Source of the DNA: JBKBIP01 sp046297495
GTDB lineage: Bacteria; Planctomycetota; Planctomycetia; Gemmatales; Gemmataceae
Assembly (NCBI GenBank): GCA_046297495.1
Contig: JBKBIP010000007.1
Coordinates: 62,001-126,000, forward strand
Length of the DNA stretch: 64,000 bases
Direction: 5' to 3'
The notes beneath the pieces were generated by a model. That model searched no databases. It was not told the origin of the DNA and saw only the letters and a list, made by a program, of their open reading frames with translations. Positions within the stretch are counted from its first letter, which is position 1; every line of letters starts with the position of its first letter. Of the stretch, positions 16,142 to 25,828 are shown piece by piece. Made by a program: the position numbers and the translations under genes.

Positions 16142-17509
16142 TCAACCAGCGCCGGCGGCCGTGGTCTGGCGAGTTTGATTCCAGTAGTGAATCAGGTCGA
16201 TGCGGGTGATGATGTCCACGATCTTGCCATCGGCGACGGTCAGGACGCCAGTATTGCCGGCCAGCAACAACCGATAAACCTCGTCGAGATGCACGGTGAC
16301 ATCGAGTTGGGGCAACGGGCGGGCCATCACGTCGCCAACTTTCACCTGGGCGGGGTCGTGGTTGTCGTGCAGCACGCGGGCCACGGTCACTTCCTGGATG
16401 CTCCCCACGGAACGCCCCTCCGCCAAGACTGGCAATTGCGAAATCCCCGCTCCCTGCATGAGCTGAATGGCGGCGGCGATGGTGGCATCGGGAGTAATCG
16501 TCACCAGCTGGCGCGACCCGCGATTGCGCAGCAAATCGCCAATGGAATGCGGCGGCTGCACATCAATGATCAGATTGTTGGCGGCCAGCCACTGATCATC
16601 ATAGAACTTGCTCAGATAATTGCGGCCGGTGTCGGGGCAAAGCGCCACCACCAAATCGTCTTTGGACAAACGCCGGGCATAGCGCAGAGCCGCTGCCACG
16701 CATGTGCCGCTGGAGCCGCCCACCAGCAGCCCTTCCCGCCGCGCCAAGGAACGGGCCACATGAAACGACTCCGCGTCGCTGATTCGCTCCCAATCATCGA
16801 CCAACTGGCTATTGAAGGTCTTGGGTACGAAATCCTCGCCGATCCCTTCCACCTTCCACGGCCGCGGACTGCCGCCGGACAGCACCGAACCTTCAGGGTC
16901 GGCGGCGACAATGCGAATGTCGGAATTCATTTCCTTCAGGTATCGGGCCACACCAGAAATCGTGCCGCCGGTGCCGATGCCAGCGACGAAGACGGTGACG
17001 CGTCCCTCCGTTTGTTCCCAGATTTCCGGCCCAGTAGTGCGATAATGGATTTCGGGATTCGCCATGTTGGTGAACTGGTTGGGCCGCCAAGCGCCGGGAA
17101 TCTCACGAGCCAAGCGGTCGGCGACACCGTTGTAACTCTCCGGGGCATCCGGGGCGACGTTCGTGGGAGTGACGACGATCTCGGCCCCATAGCCCTTGAG
17201 CAAGGCGATCTTCTCCTGACTCATCTTGTCGGGTAGCACGAAGATGCAGCGATAACCCTTCACAGCGGCGGCCATGGCCAGACCCACGCCCGTGTTGCCG
17301 GCGGTGGCCTCGATGATGGTCCCGCCCGGTCGCAATTGGCCGCGCCGTTCTGCCTCGGCGATCATGGCTAAGGCGACTCGATCCTTGATGCTGCCGCCGG
17401 GATTCAACGCCTCGAATTTGACATACACACTCGCCGGCACGTCTTGCGCCAGCCGGCGCAGCCGGATCAACGGCGTCCGGCCCACGGATTGCAAAATGGT
17501 TTCTTGCAT
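16142..17509 (-). CDS. Cystathionine beta-synthase with C-terminal CBS domains
   Basis: A 455-residue fold-type II PLP enzyme: K42 in NPGGSIKDR is the PLP lysine, EATAGNTGVGLA is the substrate loop and GGSSGTCVAAAL binds the phosphate. Residues from about 330 form a CBS-domain pair (Bateman module), as in cystathionine beta-synthase rather than plain cysteine synthase. It condenses serine and homocysteine to cystathionine; with the gene at 14025-15194 it completes transsulfuration to cysteine. ATG at 17509 has AAAGG eight bases upstream, preferred over GTG 17524. Confidence 0.88.
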   Translation of the reverse strand: MQETILQSVGRTPLIRLRRLAQDVPASVYVKFEALNPGGSIKDRVALAMIAEAERRGQLRPGGTIIEATAGNTGVGLAMAAAVKGYRCIFVLPDKMSQEKIALLKGYGAEIVVTPTNVAPDAPESYNGVADRLAREIPGAWRPNQFTNMANPEIHYRTTGPEIWEQTEGRVTVFVAGIGTGGTISGVARYLKEMNSDIRIVAADPEGSVLSGGSPRPWKVEGIGEDFVPKTFNSQLVDDWERISDAESFHVARSLARREGLLVGGSSGTCVAAALRYARRLSKDDLVVALCPDTGRNYLSKFYDDQWLAANNLIIDVQPPHSIGDLLRNRGSRQLVTITPDATIAAAIQLMQGAGISQLPVLAEGRSVGSIQEVTVARVLHDNHDPAQVKVGDVMARPLPQLDVTVHLDEVYRLLLAGNTGVLTVADGKIVDIITRIDLIHYWNQTRQTTAAGAG

Positions 17510-17638
17510 GAGTTTACCTTTCACCTGAGGAGAGGCGGCGAACCGCTTGTTGGATCGGGATGGCGTCTAACTCCATTGTTTCGTGAAAGGGGGGAGGTGG
17601 GCAAGGCGAGTCCGTCCGATCCCATGCATCCGGGCAAA

Positions 17639-17742
17639 CGACATGGTGTTGGCGCGCTGGCGTGAAAGCTGTAGTCCCCATGAGACCACGAAGCCTCGGC
17701 CCGCCCCACCAGCGCTTTCACGTCAGCACGCCAACCATGTCG
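17639..17742. repeat. Palindromic element, copy A (contains epimerase stop codon)
   Basis: An imperfect inverted repeat of about 33-bp arms. The left arm includes GTTGGCGCGCTGGCGTGAAA and the right arm (17710-17742) is largely its reverse complement, ending CGCCAACCATGTCG. The left half matches the element at 34841-34903 over about 35 bases with few differences. The stop codon and the last eight or so codons of the epimerase gene are read from the right arm. Confidence 0.7.
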
Positions 17743-18776
17743 CGCGCCCAGCCGATGCGACGGGGGTTGTTCGACATGGCCGGAATCCAACCCATGTCAC
17801 GGAACCATTGGACGGCATCGGCTAGCGCTTCCGCGACGGGCCGTGGGGACAGGTTCAACTCAGCCAAGCTGCGGCGGGGGTCGAAGTGCATCCGACGGCG
17901 CGTCAGCTTGACGCCGGTGACGGTGGCGGCGGGGGTACGATGCGTAAAGACATCGGCCAACCATTCACTGACATAGGCAGCAGTCAAAGCGACGGCGTAG
18001 GGAACCCGCCAACGCGGTTCGGGCAGCCCGGTCAGCTCGGCCAACAAGCGAAAGACCGCGCGGATGGACAGATTTTCATGGCCAAGCAGGTAGCGGCGCC
18101 CCGGTTGACCGTGGCGCAGGGCGCGGACCGTCCCCTCGGCCACGTCGCGGACATCGATCAAGTTCAACTCGGCGTCGAGATACTCACGGCGTTGGCCCCG
18201 GCAGAAATCGAGCATCATCCGCGTTGGCGGCGACTGCCCCAGATCGCCGGGACCAACCGGCAGCGTCGGATTGACAATGACAATCGGTGCGCCAGCGCGG
18301 GCCAGGCCGAAAGCGTGGCGCTCGGCCAGATACTTGGACCGGCAATAAGGACCGATGACATCGCGGGGAGAAATGGGTTGATCCTCGGCGATGGGCGCGG
18401 TTTGCCGGGAGCGGGTGAGGATGCTTTCGGTGCTGGCGTGCAGGATGCGCCGCGCGCCGGCGGCCAGCGCGGCTTCGAGCACATGGATGGCGCCTTGATA
18501 ATTGACCTGATGAAAATGCCCGCGCCGCCGCGTCCACAGCTGCGGATTGGCCGCCAGGTGATAGACTTCTCGACAATCCCGCACCGCCAACGCCACGGCG
18601 GGCCGGTCACGAATATCGGCGAACACCACCTCGACGGCTTCCAAGGGCAGATGACTCACCGCCGCGCCGGGCCGCTCCAACACGCGCACTCGCTCCCCTT
18701 CCATCACCAGCCGCCGTACCAGATGACTGCCAATGAACCCCGCGCCGCCAGTGACCAGAATCGGTGCCGACATCAT
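17718..18776 (-). CDS. HpnA-like NAD-dependent sugar epimerase
   Basis: A 352-residue extended short-chain dehydrogenase. The NAD-binding GGAGFIG is at the N terminus and the catalytic YxxxK is Y144/K148 (YCRSK). The segments NPTLPVGPGDLG, NLIDVRDVAEG and YLLGHENLSI closely follow hopanoid-associated sugar epimerase HpnA, so a role in hopanoid-linked sugar or lipid metabolism is plausible. ATG 18776 is chosen; GTG 18788 is an alternative. The C terminus (ARDMVGVLT) is encoded by a palindromic repeat arm. It lies 86 bp after the ABC permease gene and may be the last gene of that operon. Confidence 0.8.
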   Translation of the reverse strand: MMSAPILVTGGAGFIGSHLVRRLVMEGERVRVLERPGAAVSHLPLEAVEVVFADIRDRPAVALAVRDCREVYHLAANPQLWTRRRGHFHQVNYQGAIHVLEAALAAGARRILHASTESILTRSRQTAPIAEDQPISPRDVIGPYCRSKYLAERHAFGLARAGAPIVIVNPTLPVGPGDLGQSPPTRMMLDFCRGQRREYLDAELNLIDVRDVAEGTVRALRHGQPGRRYLLGHENLSIRAVFRLLAELTGLPEPRWRVPYAVALTAAYVSEWLADVFTHRTPAATVTGVKLTRRRMHFDPRRSLAELNLSPRPVAEALADAVQWFRDMGWIPAMSNNPRRIGWARDMVGVLT

Positions 18777-18862
18777 GCCGCGTCCCACGAGATGAACTTT
18801 CAGCGAATAACATGCGAAGACCGCACACGCAACGATATATGTTTCTTTGTTAATTCATTGTC

Positions 18863-20218
18863 TCATTCATGCCGCAATGCTTCGATGGGGTCCAGCAGGG
18901 AAGCGCGGCGCGAGGGGTACCAGCCGAACAGGACGCCGACGCTGATGGAGACGATCAACGACAGGAAGATGGATTCGACGTGCAAGCGGGCCGGTAACGC
19001 CGCTTGCGTCAACCACGCCCAGGCCACGGGAATGACGAACACCGAAGCGATCCCCAGCAGGACGCCGACCAACCCCCCCACGGACGTTTGCACCACCGCT
19101 TCGACAAGGAATTGCCAGGTGATGTCGCGGCGTTTGGCGCCCAGGGCGCGGCGGATGCCGATTTCGCGGGTCCGTTCAGTGACGGTGGCCAGCATGATGT
19201 TCATGATGCCGATGCCCCCCACCATGAGCGAGATGCTGGCGATCAGCACCAGCAAGCGCGTGAAGCGGGCCTTGGCGCGCTCGGCTTCCTCGAGGCGGTC
19301 GAGGGGGACCGTCACCACCCAATCCTGCTTGGCGTGAGCGCGGCCGAGCATCTCGCGGATCACGTCCCCAGTGGGACGGACCTTGTCCATGTCGGAGATG
19401 GTCAAAGTGACCTGGTGCAGTTGCACTTTCTCACCGCTGCGCGAGCCGGATTCCCGGCGGTAAATCAGCTCGCCGAAGCGGACTCGGCAGGTTTGCAGGG
19501 GAATATAGACATCATGGTTGAAATCCTCGGCGGCTTGGCTGCCGCCGGTCCCGCCGGTCGGCATGCGGTCCTTGACCACGCCGATAATGCGGTAGGTGTG
19601 TTTGTCGAGGCTGATGGTTTGCCCCAAGGCTTCCTCATAAGGAAACAGCTGATCGGCAACCTGAGCGCCCAGGACCGCCACATTGCGCATCTGTTGATTG
19701 TCTTCCTCAGTGAGGAATCGGCCACAAGCCATCTCCAGCTGATTGACTTCCGTGTAAGCAGGGATAGTTCCCACGACACGGCCATTGTGCATCCGCTCGA
19801 AACGCCGCACCGCTTGGGGGAAGACACGCATGGGGACGATGCGCGTCACCGCGCCGATGGTCTGGAAGCGCTCGCAATCCTCGTAGCTGAGGCCATAGAT
19901 GGCGACATACGAGCGGCGTTGCGTGGAGGCTTCCTCCGGCGGCTTGACGCTGCGGATGATAATGTTGGTCGCCCCTTGGCGCTTGATGTCCTCCAAGGCG
20001 TCGTGCATGCTCCCTTCGCCGAAGGCCATCAAGGAAATCACCGCTCCTGTGCCGATGATAATTCCCAGCACCGACAGAAAGGCCCGCAGCTTGTGCAGCC
20101 ACAGACTGCGCAGCGCCAAGACCAGGATGCGCCGCCCCTTGTCGGAGGAGAGCAGCACCCCGAAGAGCCCCAAGTAGGTCAAGGTCAAACAACCAGTCAC
20201 GAAGTAGAGCAAGTTCAT
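18863..20218 (-). CDS. MacB/FtsX-type ABC transporter permease
   Basis: A 451-residue permease: an N-terminal helix, a second helix with LSVLGIIIGTGAVISLM, a long periplasmic MacB-PCD domain (about residues 70-310), then three FtsX helices with GGIGIMNIMLATVTERTREI and GWYPSRRASLLDPIEALRHE at the end. It couples ATP hydrolysis by the adjacent ATPase to movement of the periplasmic part of a tripartite pump. It starts 9 bp after the ATPase stop on the same strand. Confidence 0.92.
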   Translation of the reverse strand: MNLLYFVTGCLTLTYLGLFGVLLSSDKGRRILVLALRSLWLHKLRAFLSVLGIIIGTGAVISLMAFGEGSMHDALEDIKRQGATNIIIRSVKPPEEASTQRRSYVAIYGLSYEDCERFQTIGAVTRIVPMRVFPQAVRRFERMHNGRVVGTIPAYTEVNQLEMACGRFLTEEDNQQMRNVAVLGAQVADQLFPYEEALGQTISLDKHTYRIIGVVKDRMPTGGTGGSQAAEDFNHDVYIPLQTCRVRFGELIYRRESGSRSGEKVQLHQVTLTISDMDKVRPTGDVIREMLGRAHAKQDWVVTVPLDRLEEAERAKARFTRLLVLIASISLMVGGIGIMNIMLATVTERTREIGIRRALGAKRRDITWQFLVEAVVQTSVGGLVGVLLGIASVFVIPVAWAWLTQAALPARLHVESIFLSLIVSISVGVLFGWYPSRRASLLDPIEALRHE

Positions 20219-20227
20219 GGCTCGATG

Positions 20228-20965
20228 CTAGGTTGCCGGGCGAATGGCGGTGCTCAGCGCAGCGGTTGGCTCCCGGTCGTCGTTGCGCGTGTCGGATTCA
20301 ATGTGGCCGTCGCGCAGCCGGACCACGCGCCGGGCCCAGTCGGCGATGTCGTTTTCGTGCGTCACCATGATGATGGTCTTGCCGCTTTGGTTCAGCCGTG
20401 TCAGTAATTCCATGATCTCGTCGCTGGTTTTGCTGTCCAGGTTGCCGGTTGGCTCGTCGGCCAAGATGACGTGCGGGTCGTTGACCAGAGCACGAGCGAT
20501 GGCGACGCGCTGCTGCTGGCCGCCGGACAGCTGCATGGGGCGATGATCCAAGCGACTTCCCAAACCCACTAATTCGGCCAATTCGACACATCGGCGCCGC
20601 GTGGCGGCGGATAAGCGGGAACCTTGATAGAGCAAGGGGACTTCGATATTTTCCACCACCGTATATTGCGGAATGAGATTATATGACTGAAAAATGAAAC
20701 CGAGATAGCGACTGCGCACTTCGGACAGTTGATCGTCATCCATCAAAGCCACGTCCTGCCCCCCCAGGAAATAATGGCCGCTGGTGGGCCGGTCGAGACA
20801 ACCGAGCAGGTTCAATAGGGTCGATTTACCAGAACCGGACGGACCCATCAGCGCGACGAAGTCCCCTTCGGCGACGGTCAAGCTGACTCCGCGCAAGGCG
20901 CGGACGACGACAGATTCCAAGTAATAGTTCTTGACCAAGTTGACCACACGCGCGACGGCCGACAT
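20228..20965 (-). CDS. ABC transporter ATP-binding protein (MacB/LolD type)
   Basis: A 245-residue ATPase with Walker A GPSGSGKST (41-49), signature LSGGQQQR (146-153) and Walker B VILADEPT (166-173). The sequence is of the MacB/LolD/FtsE group, which works with FtsX-type permeases such as the gene 9 bp downstream. It is third in the tolC-adaptor-ATPase-permease operon, 121 bp after the adaptor gene. Confidence 0.93.
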   Translation of the reverse strand: MSAVARVVNLVKNYYLESVVVRALRGVSLTVAEGDFVALMGPSGSGKSTLLNLLGCLDRPTSGHYFLGGQDVALMDDDQLSEVRSRYLGFIFQSYNLIPQYTVVENIEVPLLYQGSRLSAATRRRCVELAELVGLGSRLDHRPMQLSGGQQQRVAIARALVNDPHVILADEPTGNLDSKTSDEIMELLTRLNQSGKTIIMVTHENDIADWARRVVRLRDGHIESDTRNDDREPTAALSTAIRPAT

Positions 20966-21086
20966 AGGTTCTCGAATAAAATATAGATGCGGAAACCTGG
21001 CGAGCGGCAGGCGTTCGCCCTCCAGTGACGGTTCCGAGAGTGGCTAGGGCAGAGCGCAGCGAAGCCCCGGCCACCCAACACTGGCG

Positions 21087-22982
21087 CTAATGCCTGCGAC
21101 TTTCTCCCCCTTCGCTCGGTTGCTGGTCACTGTCCGGCGTCTTGCCTGGGTCGCGCGCCTTGCCGACGCCGGGCTGGCTCTTGCCGCCGGGCTGGCGCGT
21201 CTTGGCTTGGTCGCCGAGAATGGCCCGTGGGTTGAGAATGACCTGCTCCCCCTCCCACAAACCCGAACGGACCTCGGCCATGCGGTCGTTGCTTAGGCCG
21301 ATGATGATGTCCCGCTTTTCGGGTCCCGTCGGCGTCATCACGAAACACTGGCGGTGCGGCCCCAACTCCGCCGAGCCGATGATGGCTTGCACGGGGATGG
21401 TCAACACATGGTCCAGCACGTCGTCAATGACGATGGTCACGTCAGCGGTCATGCCGGGGCGGAGGCCAGGCACTTGCTCATCCAGGGCCACCACGGTCTT
21501 GTACACTTTGACATCCGAGGAATACCAATCGGCTTGGGAGGCGATCGTGGCCACTTGCTTGACATGGCCGCGAATCAAGCGTTCTGGAAAGGCGTGGACG
21601 CGAATGAGGGCCGGTTGACCGGCGAAGACCTGCCGCTGTTCATAGTCGCGGAAGCCGTCGCGCATCTCCAGGAATGCCCATTGGCTCGACAGGCGCGCTA
21701 GTGGATGCGGGATCGTCAATAAGGCCGCTCGCACGTTGTCACAGAAGCCGGTCGATTCGTACACTTCCCCCTGCACGCGCGACACCAACGCCTCGTGAAC
21801 GCGCGTATCGACTTGCATGTGGCGCATGTCGGGGATTTGCATCAGCTTTTGTCCCTCGCGGACCGGCTCTCCCTGGGCGATGATCGACTGCTGACTGCCG
21901 CTGCCGTAGCGCGATTGTTCCGGCATGTAGTACACCACCATGCCATCTTGCGGCGCGAAGATGTCACACTTGCGGATTTCTTCTTCGATTTCCCGGTAGC
22001 GGGCCGCTTCTTGCTCATAGATCGATTGTTTGGACTGACGCTCGATGGCGGCTTGGATTTCCGTGGCTGTCGCCTGCTTCTGGATGCGATCCAGGGCGCG
22101 CTTGGCTTCCGCCAGATTGCTGGCCAATTCCGTCTCCGTCCGCTGTCGGGTGAACTCCAACACGCGCAGCTCCTCGATGACGCCCCCCAAGGAAATCTCA
22201 GCGCCGCGCAGCCGGTAGCGATCCGCCAAGGCTTGGCTGGGACTGAGATATCCCTTCTTGACCATGCGTTCCGACCAGGCGGCCCGATCGCGCCACATCT
22301 CCAGATCGGATTCAGCAGTTTCGATGCGTCCCTGAATTTCCTTGAGAAATTGGGGATATTCTCCCTGTTGATACTTGATCAGGTCCAGCTCGGCGAGTTG
22401 GACGGCGACTTGGGCCGTGTGGATGTCGCTGTAATTCTGACTGACGATGATCTTGTAATTCTCCTCGGCCTGAATAGCGGCGGCGCGGGCTTGATCGAGC
22501 ACGATCTTCTGGGCCTTGAGCTGGTCTTGCAAGCCAGCGTCGTCGAGATCGACGATTTGTTCCCCTTGCCGCACATACGCGCCATTGTCGATCACCCATT
22601 TGATGGTGGTGGCGTAAGTGCTCCCTTGTCGGGCTTGCACGCGACAGACGACGTCCGAATTGTGCGCCGATTCCAGGGTCCCCTTCTCAACGATGCTCAG
22701 TTGCAGTTTTTCGTACCGAATAGTGTGCAAGAGCAGGTCCGGGCGTTCGCCGTGAAAGAAGCTGTCGGACCACAGATAGACGGCCCCGGCGGCCGCGAGC
22801 AACACTACGACGGCCCCCCCCGCCAGCCACTTACCGCGCCCCTTCCGGCTCGACGCCGGGGTCGGCAGGCGGGACGCGTCGAGGGGGAGGAAGGTATTCC
22901 GGCTGTTCTCCGGTTCGCCGTTGGTCTCGGTAGCTTGATGATAGGGCAGCGTCGGTGGATTGCTCGTGGTTGGCACACTCAT
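21087..22982 (-). CDS. HlyD/MacA-type efflux adaptor with long coiled coil
   Basis: A 631-residue periplasmic adaptor: Pro/Ser-rich cytosolic tail, one transmembrane helix (about 51-70), a barrel-sandwich half (EKGTLESAHNSDVVCRV), a long helical hairpin, the second lipoyl half (IFAPQDGMVVYY) and beta-barrel plus membrane-proximal domains. The C terminus is Pro/Gly/Gln-rich. It links the inner-membrane ABC permease to TolC. ATG 22982 follows AAGGAG, and the membrane helix requires this early start, so its first 50 codons overlap the TolC gene by 152 bp in another frame. Confidence 0.9.
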   Translation of the reverse strand: MSVPTTSNPPTLPYHQATETNGEPENSRNTFLPLDASRLPTPASSRKGRGKWLAGGAVVVLLAAAGAVYLWSDSFFHGERPDLLLHTIRYEKLQLSIVEKGTLESAHNSDVVCRVQARQGSTYATTIKWVIDNGAYVRQGEQIVDLDDAGLQDQLKAQKIVLDQARAAAIQAEENYKIIVSQNYSDIHTAQVAVQLAELDLIKYQQGEYPQFLKEIQGRIETAESDLEMWRDRAAWSERMVKKGYLSPSQALADRYRLRGAEISLGGVIEELRVLEFTRQRTETELASNLAEAKRALDRIQKQATATEIQAAIERQSKQSIYEQEAARYREIEEEIRKCDIFAPQDGMVVYYMPEQSRYGSGSQQSIIAQGEPVREGQKLMQIPDMRHMQVDTRVHEALVSRVQGEVYESTGFCDNVRAALLTIPHPLARLSSQWAFLEMRDGFRDYEQRQVFAGQPALIRVHAFPERLIRGHVKQVATIASQADWYSSDVKVYKTVVALDEQVPGLRPGMTADVTIVIDDVLDHVLTIPVQAIIGSAELGPHRQCFVMTPTGPEKRDIIIGLSNDRMAEVRSGLWEGEQVILNPRAILGDQAKTRQPGGKSQPGVGKARDPGKTPDSDQQPSEGGESRRH

Positions 22983-25638
22983 CGATCCAGACTCCTTGGC
23001 TATCGAGCTTCATCAGTTCCATGTCGCGGTACAGCTGTAGGCGGGCAATCTGATAATTGATCCAGGTGCTGAGTAATTCATTTTGGGCTTGAGGGAGTGA
23101 ACGCTGCGCGTTTAATAGCTGCTGAGTCAAGGCGGCGGCGCTGGCGGCGGTGCTGATGCTTGCCGCCGCGCCCGTGGGGGCCGGTGGCGCCTGGAAGGTG
23201 TCCAGGGCGTTTTCCACCTGAAAGTAGGCCAACTCCACCGCGCGTTGCTGAATCCGGTAATTCTCGGCCAATACGCGTAGTTGCCGCAGCTCGGCCCGCA
23301 CGTCGGCGACCACGCGATCCTCGGCGGCCATCAGCGCCCGTCGTTGCCGCTGAAAGCCGATCAGCGTGGCGCGGTAAAAATTCCGTTCGGGCAATCGCAC
23401 CAGCGGCAGCTCGCCATCCAGGAAGAGTTGCTGCCGACTGCGGCTGCCGCCGAAGGCAAACGGTTGGGCCTCCTGAAACGGCGTGAAACTTTCCAAATGA
23501 TACCGGATGTTGAACACTCCTAGCAAGGCATTCGCCGAAACTTTAATCTTTCGCCAGGCATCGACCAACAAGCCGCGCTGGTTCATCAAGTCTAGACGAT
23601 AGGTCAAGGCCGCCCTACTCACCACGTCGTAGGCCAATTCCAAATCCGCGCTGATGACATCGACGCCACACACGATGGTTGGCGGTAGGTCCGGCCATTG
23701 CCGCCGCACTTGCTCGATCCGTTCTTGACGGGCGTCTCCGAGCACCAGCACGAAGCGGTCGATCAGCACGCGAAACAGCGCGATCCGTTGTCGCTGCCGC
23801 CGATCGGGATCGGGAAGCTCGCGCCACGGTTCGGCTTCATAATTCCGCAGCAGTTGTTCCATCTCCCCCAAGTAAATCTCGCCATCGAGTTGTTGCAAGC
23901 GCTGCTGATCGGCCGCGCTCAACGACTGATCTTTCTGGGCCAAGTCCGTTTCCAAATCCAGCAGCCGACGCCGTTCCCGCCGCAATTCGCTCAAGCGCTC
24001 GCTGATCGTCGGTTCCGCCATCGGCAAGGCGTACCAGGGGAGGACATGGAGAGGACCGAGCGGCAGCGCGCTCAGCAGTCCCCCCAGCTGCAATTGCGGC
24101 CGCGTTACGCCGTGCAGGTCGAGGGCCGGCAGCCGTTCCCATGCGGACCAACGGTCGAGGATTTGCTGTTGGAAACGGGTTCCTTCCACGAGAGGCACCG
24201 TGACAAACAGTCGCTGCAAACGTGCCCGCAGCCGAGGTACGTCCGCCAGGGTATCCGCCAGCGACGCCTCGGCGCGGGCGTCCTCGAATTGAGCGATCAA
24301 CTCCGTGAAGCGCCGCATCTGCCGGTTCAAGCCGCGTAGTGGTTCCTCGTCGAGTTCTAACGGCACCGAGGGGGGAATTCCCAGAAACAACTTGAAGCGG
24401 TCGAGACTATCTCGATAATCCTGCTCGCGGCGCAAGACGGAGCTGCGCCCTTGAAGTAATTGCAGCTCCACTTGATCGACCTGCAATTGCGAGACTTCCC
24501 CCCCTTCCTCGAAGGCCTGGAAGCGGCGCAGGAATTCTTCGAGGGTGGCGACGTTCTGCCGCTCGACGGCCAATTGTCCCTGGCGCAGCACGGTCGGCAA
24601 GTAGCCTTCGGACGGCGTAAACAGGCCGACTGTCAGGTTGAGGCTTTCAAAGCCGCGCGGCACCAAGGGGCCGCCCGCGATGTTGCCGCCCCCCGCCAGA
24701 GCGACGAAAAACTCCTTGCGAAAGCGGGCGTAGCGGCGAATGGCATAGACCAGGTCCCGTTCCGCCTGCGTCAGCGGTTCGAGGTTGACCGCGAAGCCGC
24801 CGCCGCGCAAAAACGGTTGGATCAGGTCGAACGTGATCGATGATTGACTGGTGAGGCGCGGCACGAAATTGCCGGCCATCTCGATGACCGTGCGATTGGC
24901 CAGACGAAACAGCAGCAAGGCGCCAGTAGGGAAGAATTGCGTCAGCCCGGTTTCCGAGTCGAGCCGCCAGCGATTATGTTGTCCTTCCGGCATCTCTCGC
25001 CCCGTGTATTCACGCAGGGCGCTGCCAAGGGCGAAGCATTGCGGCAGAAAAGCGAAGCGTTCCAATGTCACCGGCAAGGCAGCCAAGTACAGGTCCTCAC
25101 GCCGGGTCTGAAAATCGCGGCTGTTGATCAATCCCAACACCGAGGATTGCACCAGATTGATCAGATAACCCAAATTCTCCGCGGGCGTGGGTTCCGCGCG
25201 GCGTTGACTTTCGGAAGTCCCCCCCTGCCAATCCGGGGGCCGGTCGTCCTCTTCTTGCCGCTGGGTAAGCTGAGCGCGGTTCTCGGCGTTCCATTGTTCG
25301 AGTAGTTCGAGCCAACCGTCCCCTTCGATGTAGGCGATGCCAGCTTTCTTGTACGGCTTTTGCGGATTCGGCGACAACGCTTTGGCAGCGGGATCATCTG
25401 GCGGCATGGGGGGGCGATCAGGATTGGTGGGGTCGGCAAAGCGGGCGCGCGGATCGGGGTAAACGTGATAGGCTTCGATCTGCCACTGGGGATACTGGTC
25501 CTTCTTCTCCAGCAATTGATCCACCACCTTGTCGGACTTCTCGCGGTAGTAGCAGCGCGTGCAGCCGGACAGCAACACCACCCCAACCAAGGCGGCACGC
25601 AAGCACATGCCACCACACATCACCTTCCGCTTTCCCAT
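22831..25638 (-). CDS. TolC-like outer membrane efflux lipoprotein, extra-long
   Basis: A 935-residue outer-membrane-factor protein, about twice the usual TolC length. The N terminus is a lipoprotein signal (VVLLSGC). Repeated helical hairpins follow, with typical motifs such as LRVLAENYRIQQRAVELAY and LQLYRDMELMKLDSQGVWID near the end. The last 50 residues after GVWIDE are a non-conserved tail that overlaps the adaptor start. First gene of the ABC efflux operon. The extra length lies in residues 30-330 and in inserts between the hairpins; duplication of the TolC repeat is possible. Confidence 0.85.
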   Translation of the reverse strand: MGKRKVMCGGMCLRAALVGVVLLSGCTRCYYREKSDKVVDQLLEKKDQYPQWQIEAYHVYPDPRARFADPTNPDRPPMPPDDPAAKALSPNPQKPYKKAGIAYIEGDGWLELLEQWNAENRAQLTQRQEEDDRPPDWQGGTSESQRRAEPTPAENLGYLINLVQSSVLGLINSRDFQTRREDLYLAALPVTLERFAFLPQCFALGSALREYTGREMPEGQHNRWRLDSETGLTQFFPTGALLLFRLANRTVIEMAGNFVPRLTSQSSITFDLIQPFLRGGGFAVNLEPLTQAERDLVYAIRRYARFRKEFFVALAGGGNIAGGPLVPRGFESLNLTVGLFTPSEGYLPTVLRQGQLAVERQNVATLEEFLRRFQAFEEGGEVSQLQVDQVELQLLQGRSSVLRREQDYRDSLDRFKLFLGIPPSVPLELDEEPLRGLNRQMRRFTELIAQFEDARAEASLADTLADVPRLRARLQRLFVTVPLVEGTRFQQQILDRWSAWERLPALDLHGVTRPQLQLGGLLSALPLGPLHVLPWYALPMAEPTISERLSELRRERRRLLDLETDLAQKDQSLSAADQQRLQQLDGEIYLGEMEQLLRNYEAEPWRELPDPDRRQRQRIALFRVLIDRFVLVLGDARQERIEQVRRQWPDLPPTIVCGVDVISADLELAYDVVSRAALTYRLDLMNQRGLLVDAWRKIKVSANALLGVFNIRYHLESFTPFQEAQPFAFGGSRSRQQLFLDGELPLVRLPERNFYRATLIGFQRQRRALMAAEDRVVADVRAELRQLRVLAENYRIQQRAVELAYFQVENALDTFQAPPAPTGAAASISTAASAAALTQQLLNAQRSLPQAQNELLSTWINYQIARLQLYRDMELMKLDSQGVWIDECANHEQSTDAALSSSYRDQRRTGEQPEYLPPPRRVPPADPGVEPEGAR

Positions 25639-25828
25639 GTTCCCCCAACATTCATTTGGAAGGGCGTTGATTCAAACCAGCGAATGGCGGATCGTTCGAG
25701 AAAAGACGGTTCGTGTATCACGCATTGGATCGAATAGGATGGGATTTCCTCTATATCGGCGGTTCGGTGGGGTGGTCTTGAAGCATGATGGGATGTGGCG
25801 CCTGCGGCGCGCGAAATATCAACTCGGC

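Noticed and set aside
16175..17236. A 353-codon plus-strand open frame
   Set aside because: Antisense to cystathionine beta-synthase, whose motifs are clear.
17886..20407. Two long plus-strand open frames (17886-19337 and 19004-20407)
   Set aside because: They overlap the epimerase and ABC permease genes on the opposite strand, have no domain or signal and overlap each other; they are shadows.
21795..23060. A 421-codon plus-strand open frame
   Set aside because: Opposite the efflux adaptor and TolC genes, with no recognisable motif and a composition typical of antisense of a coiled-coil gene.
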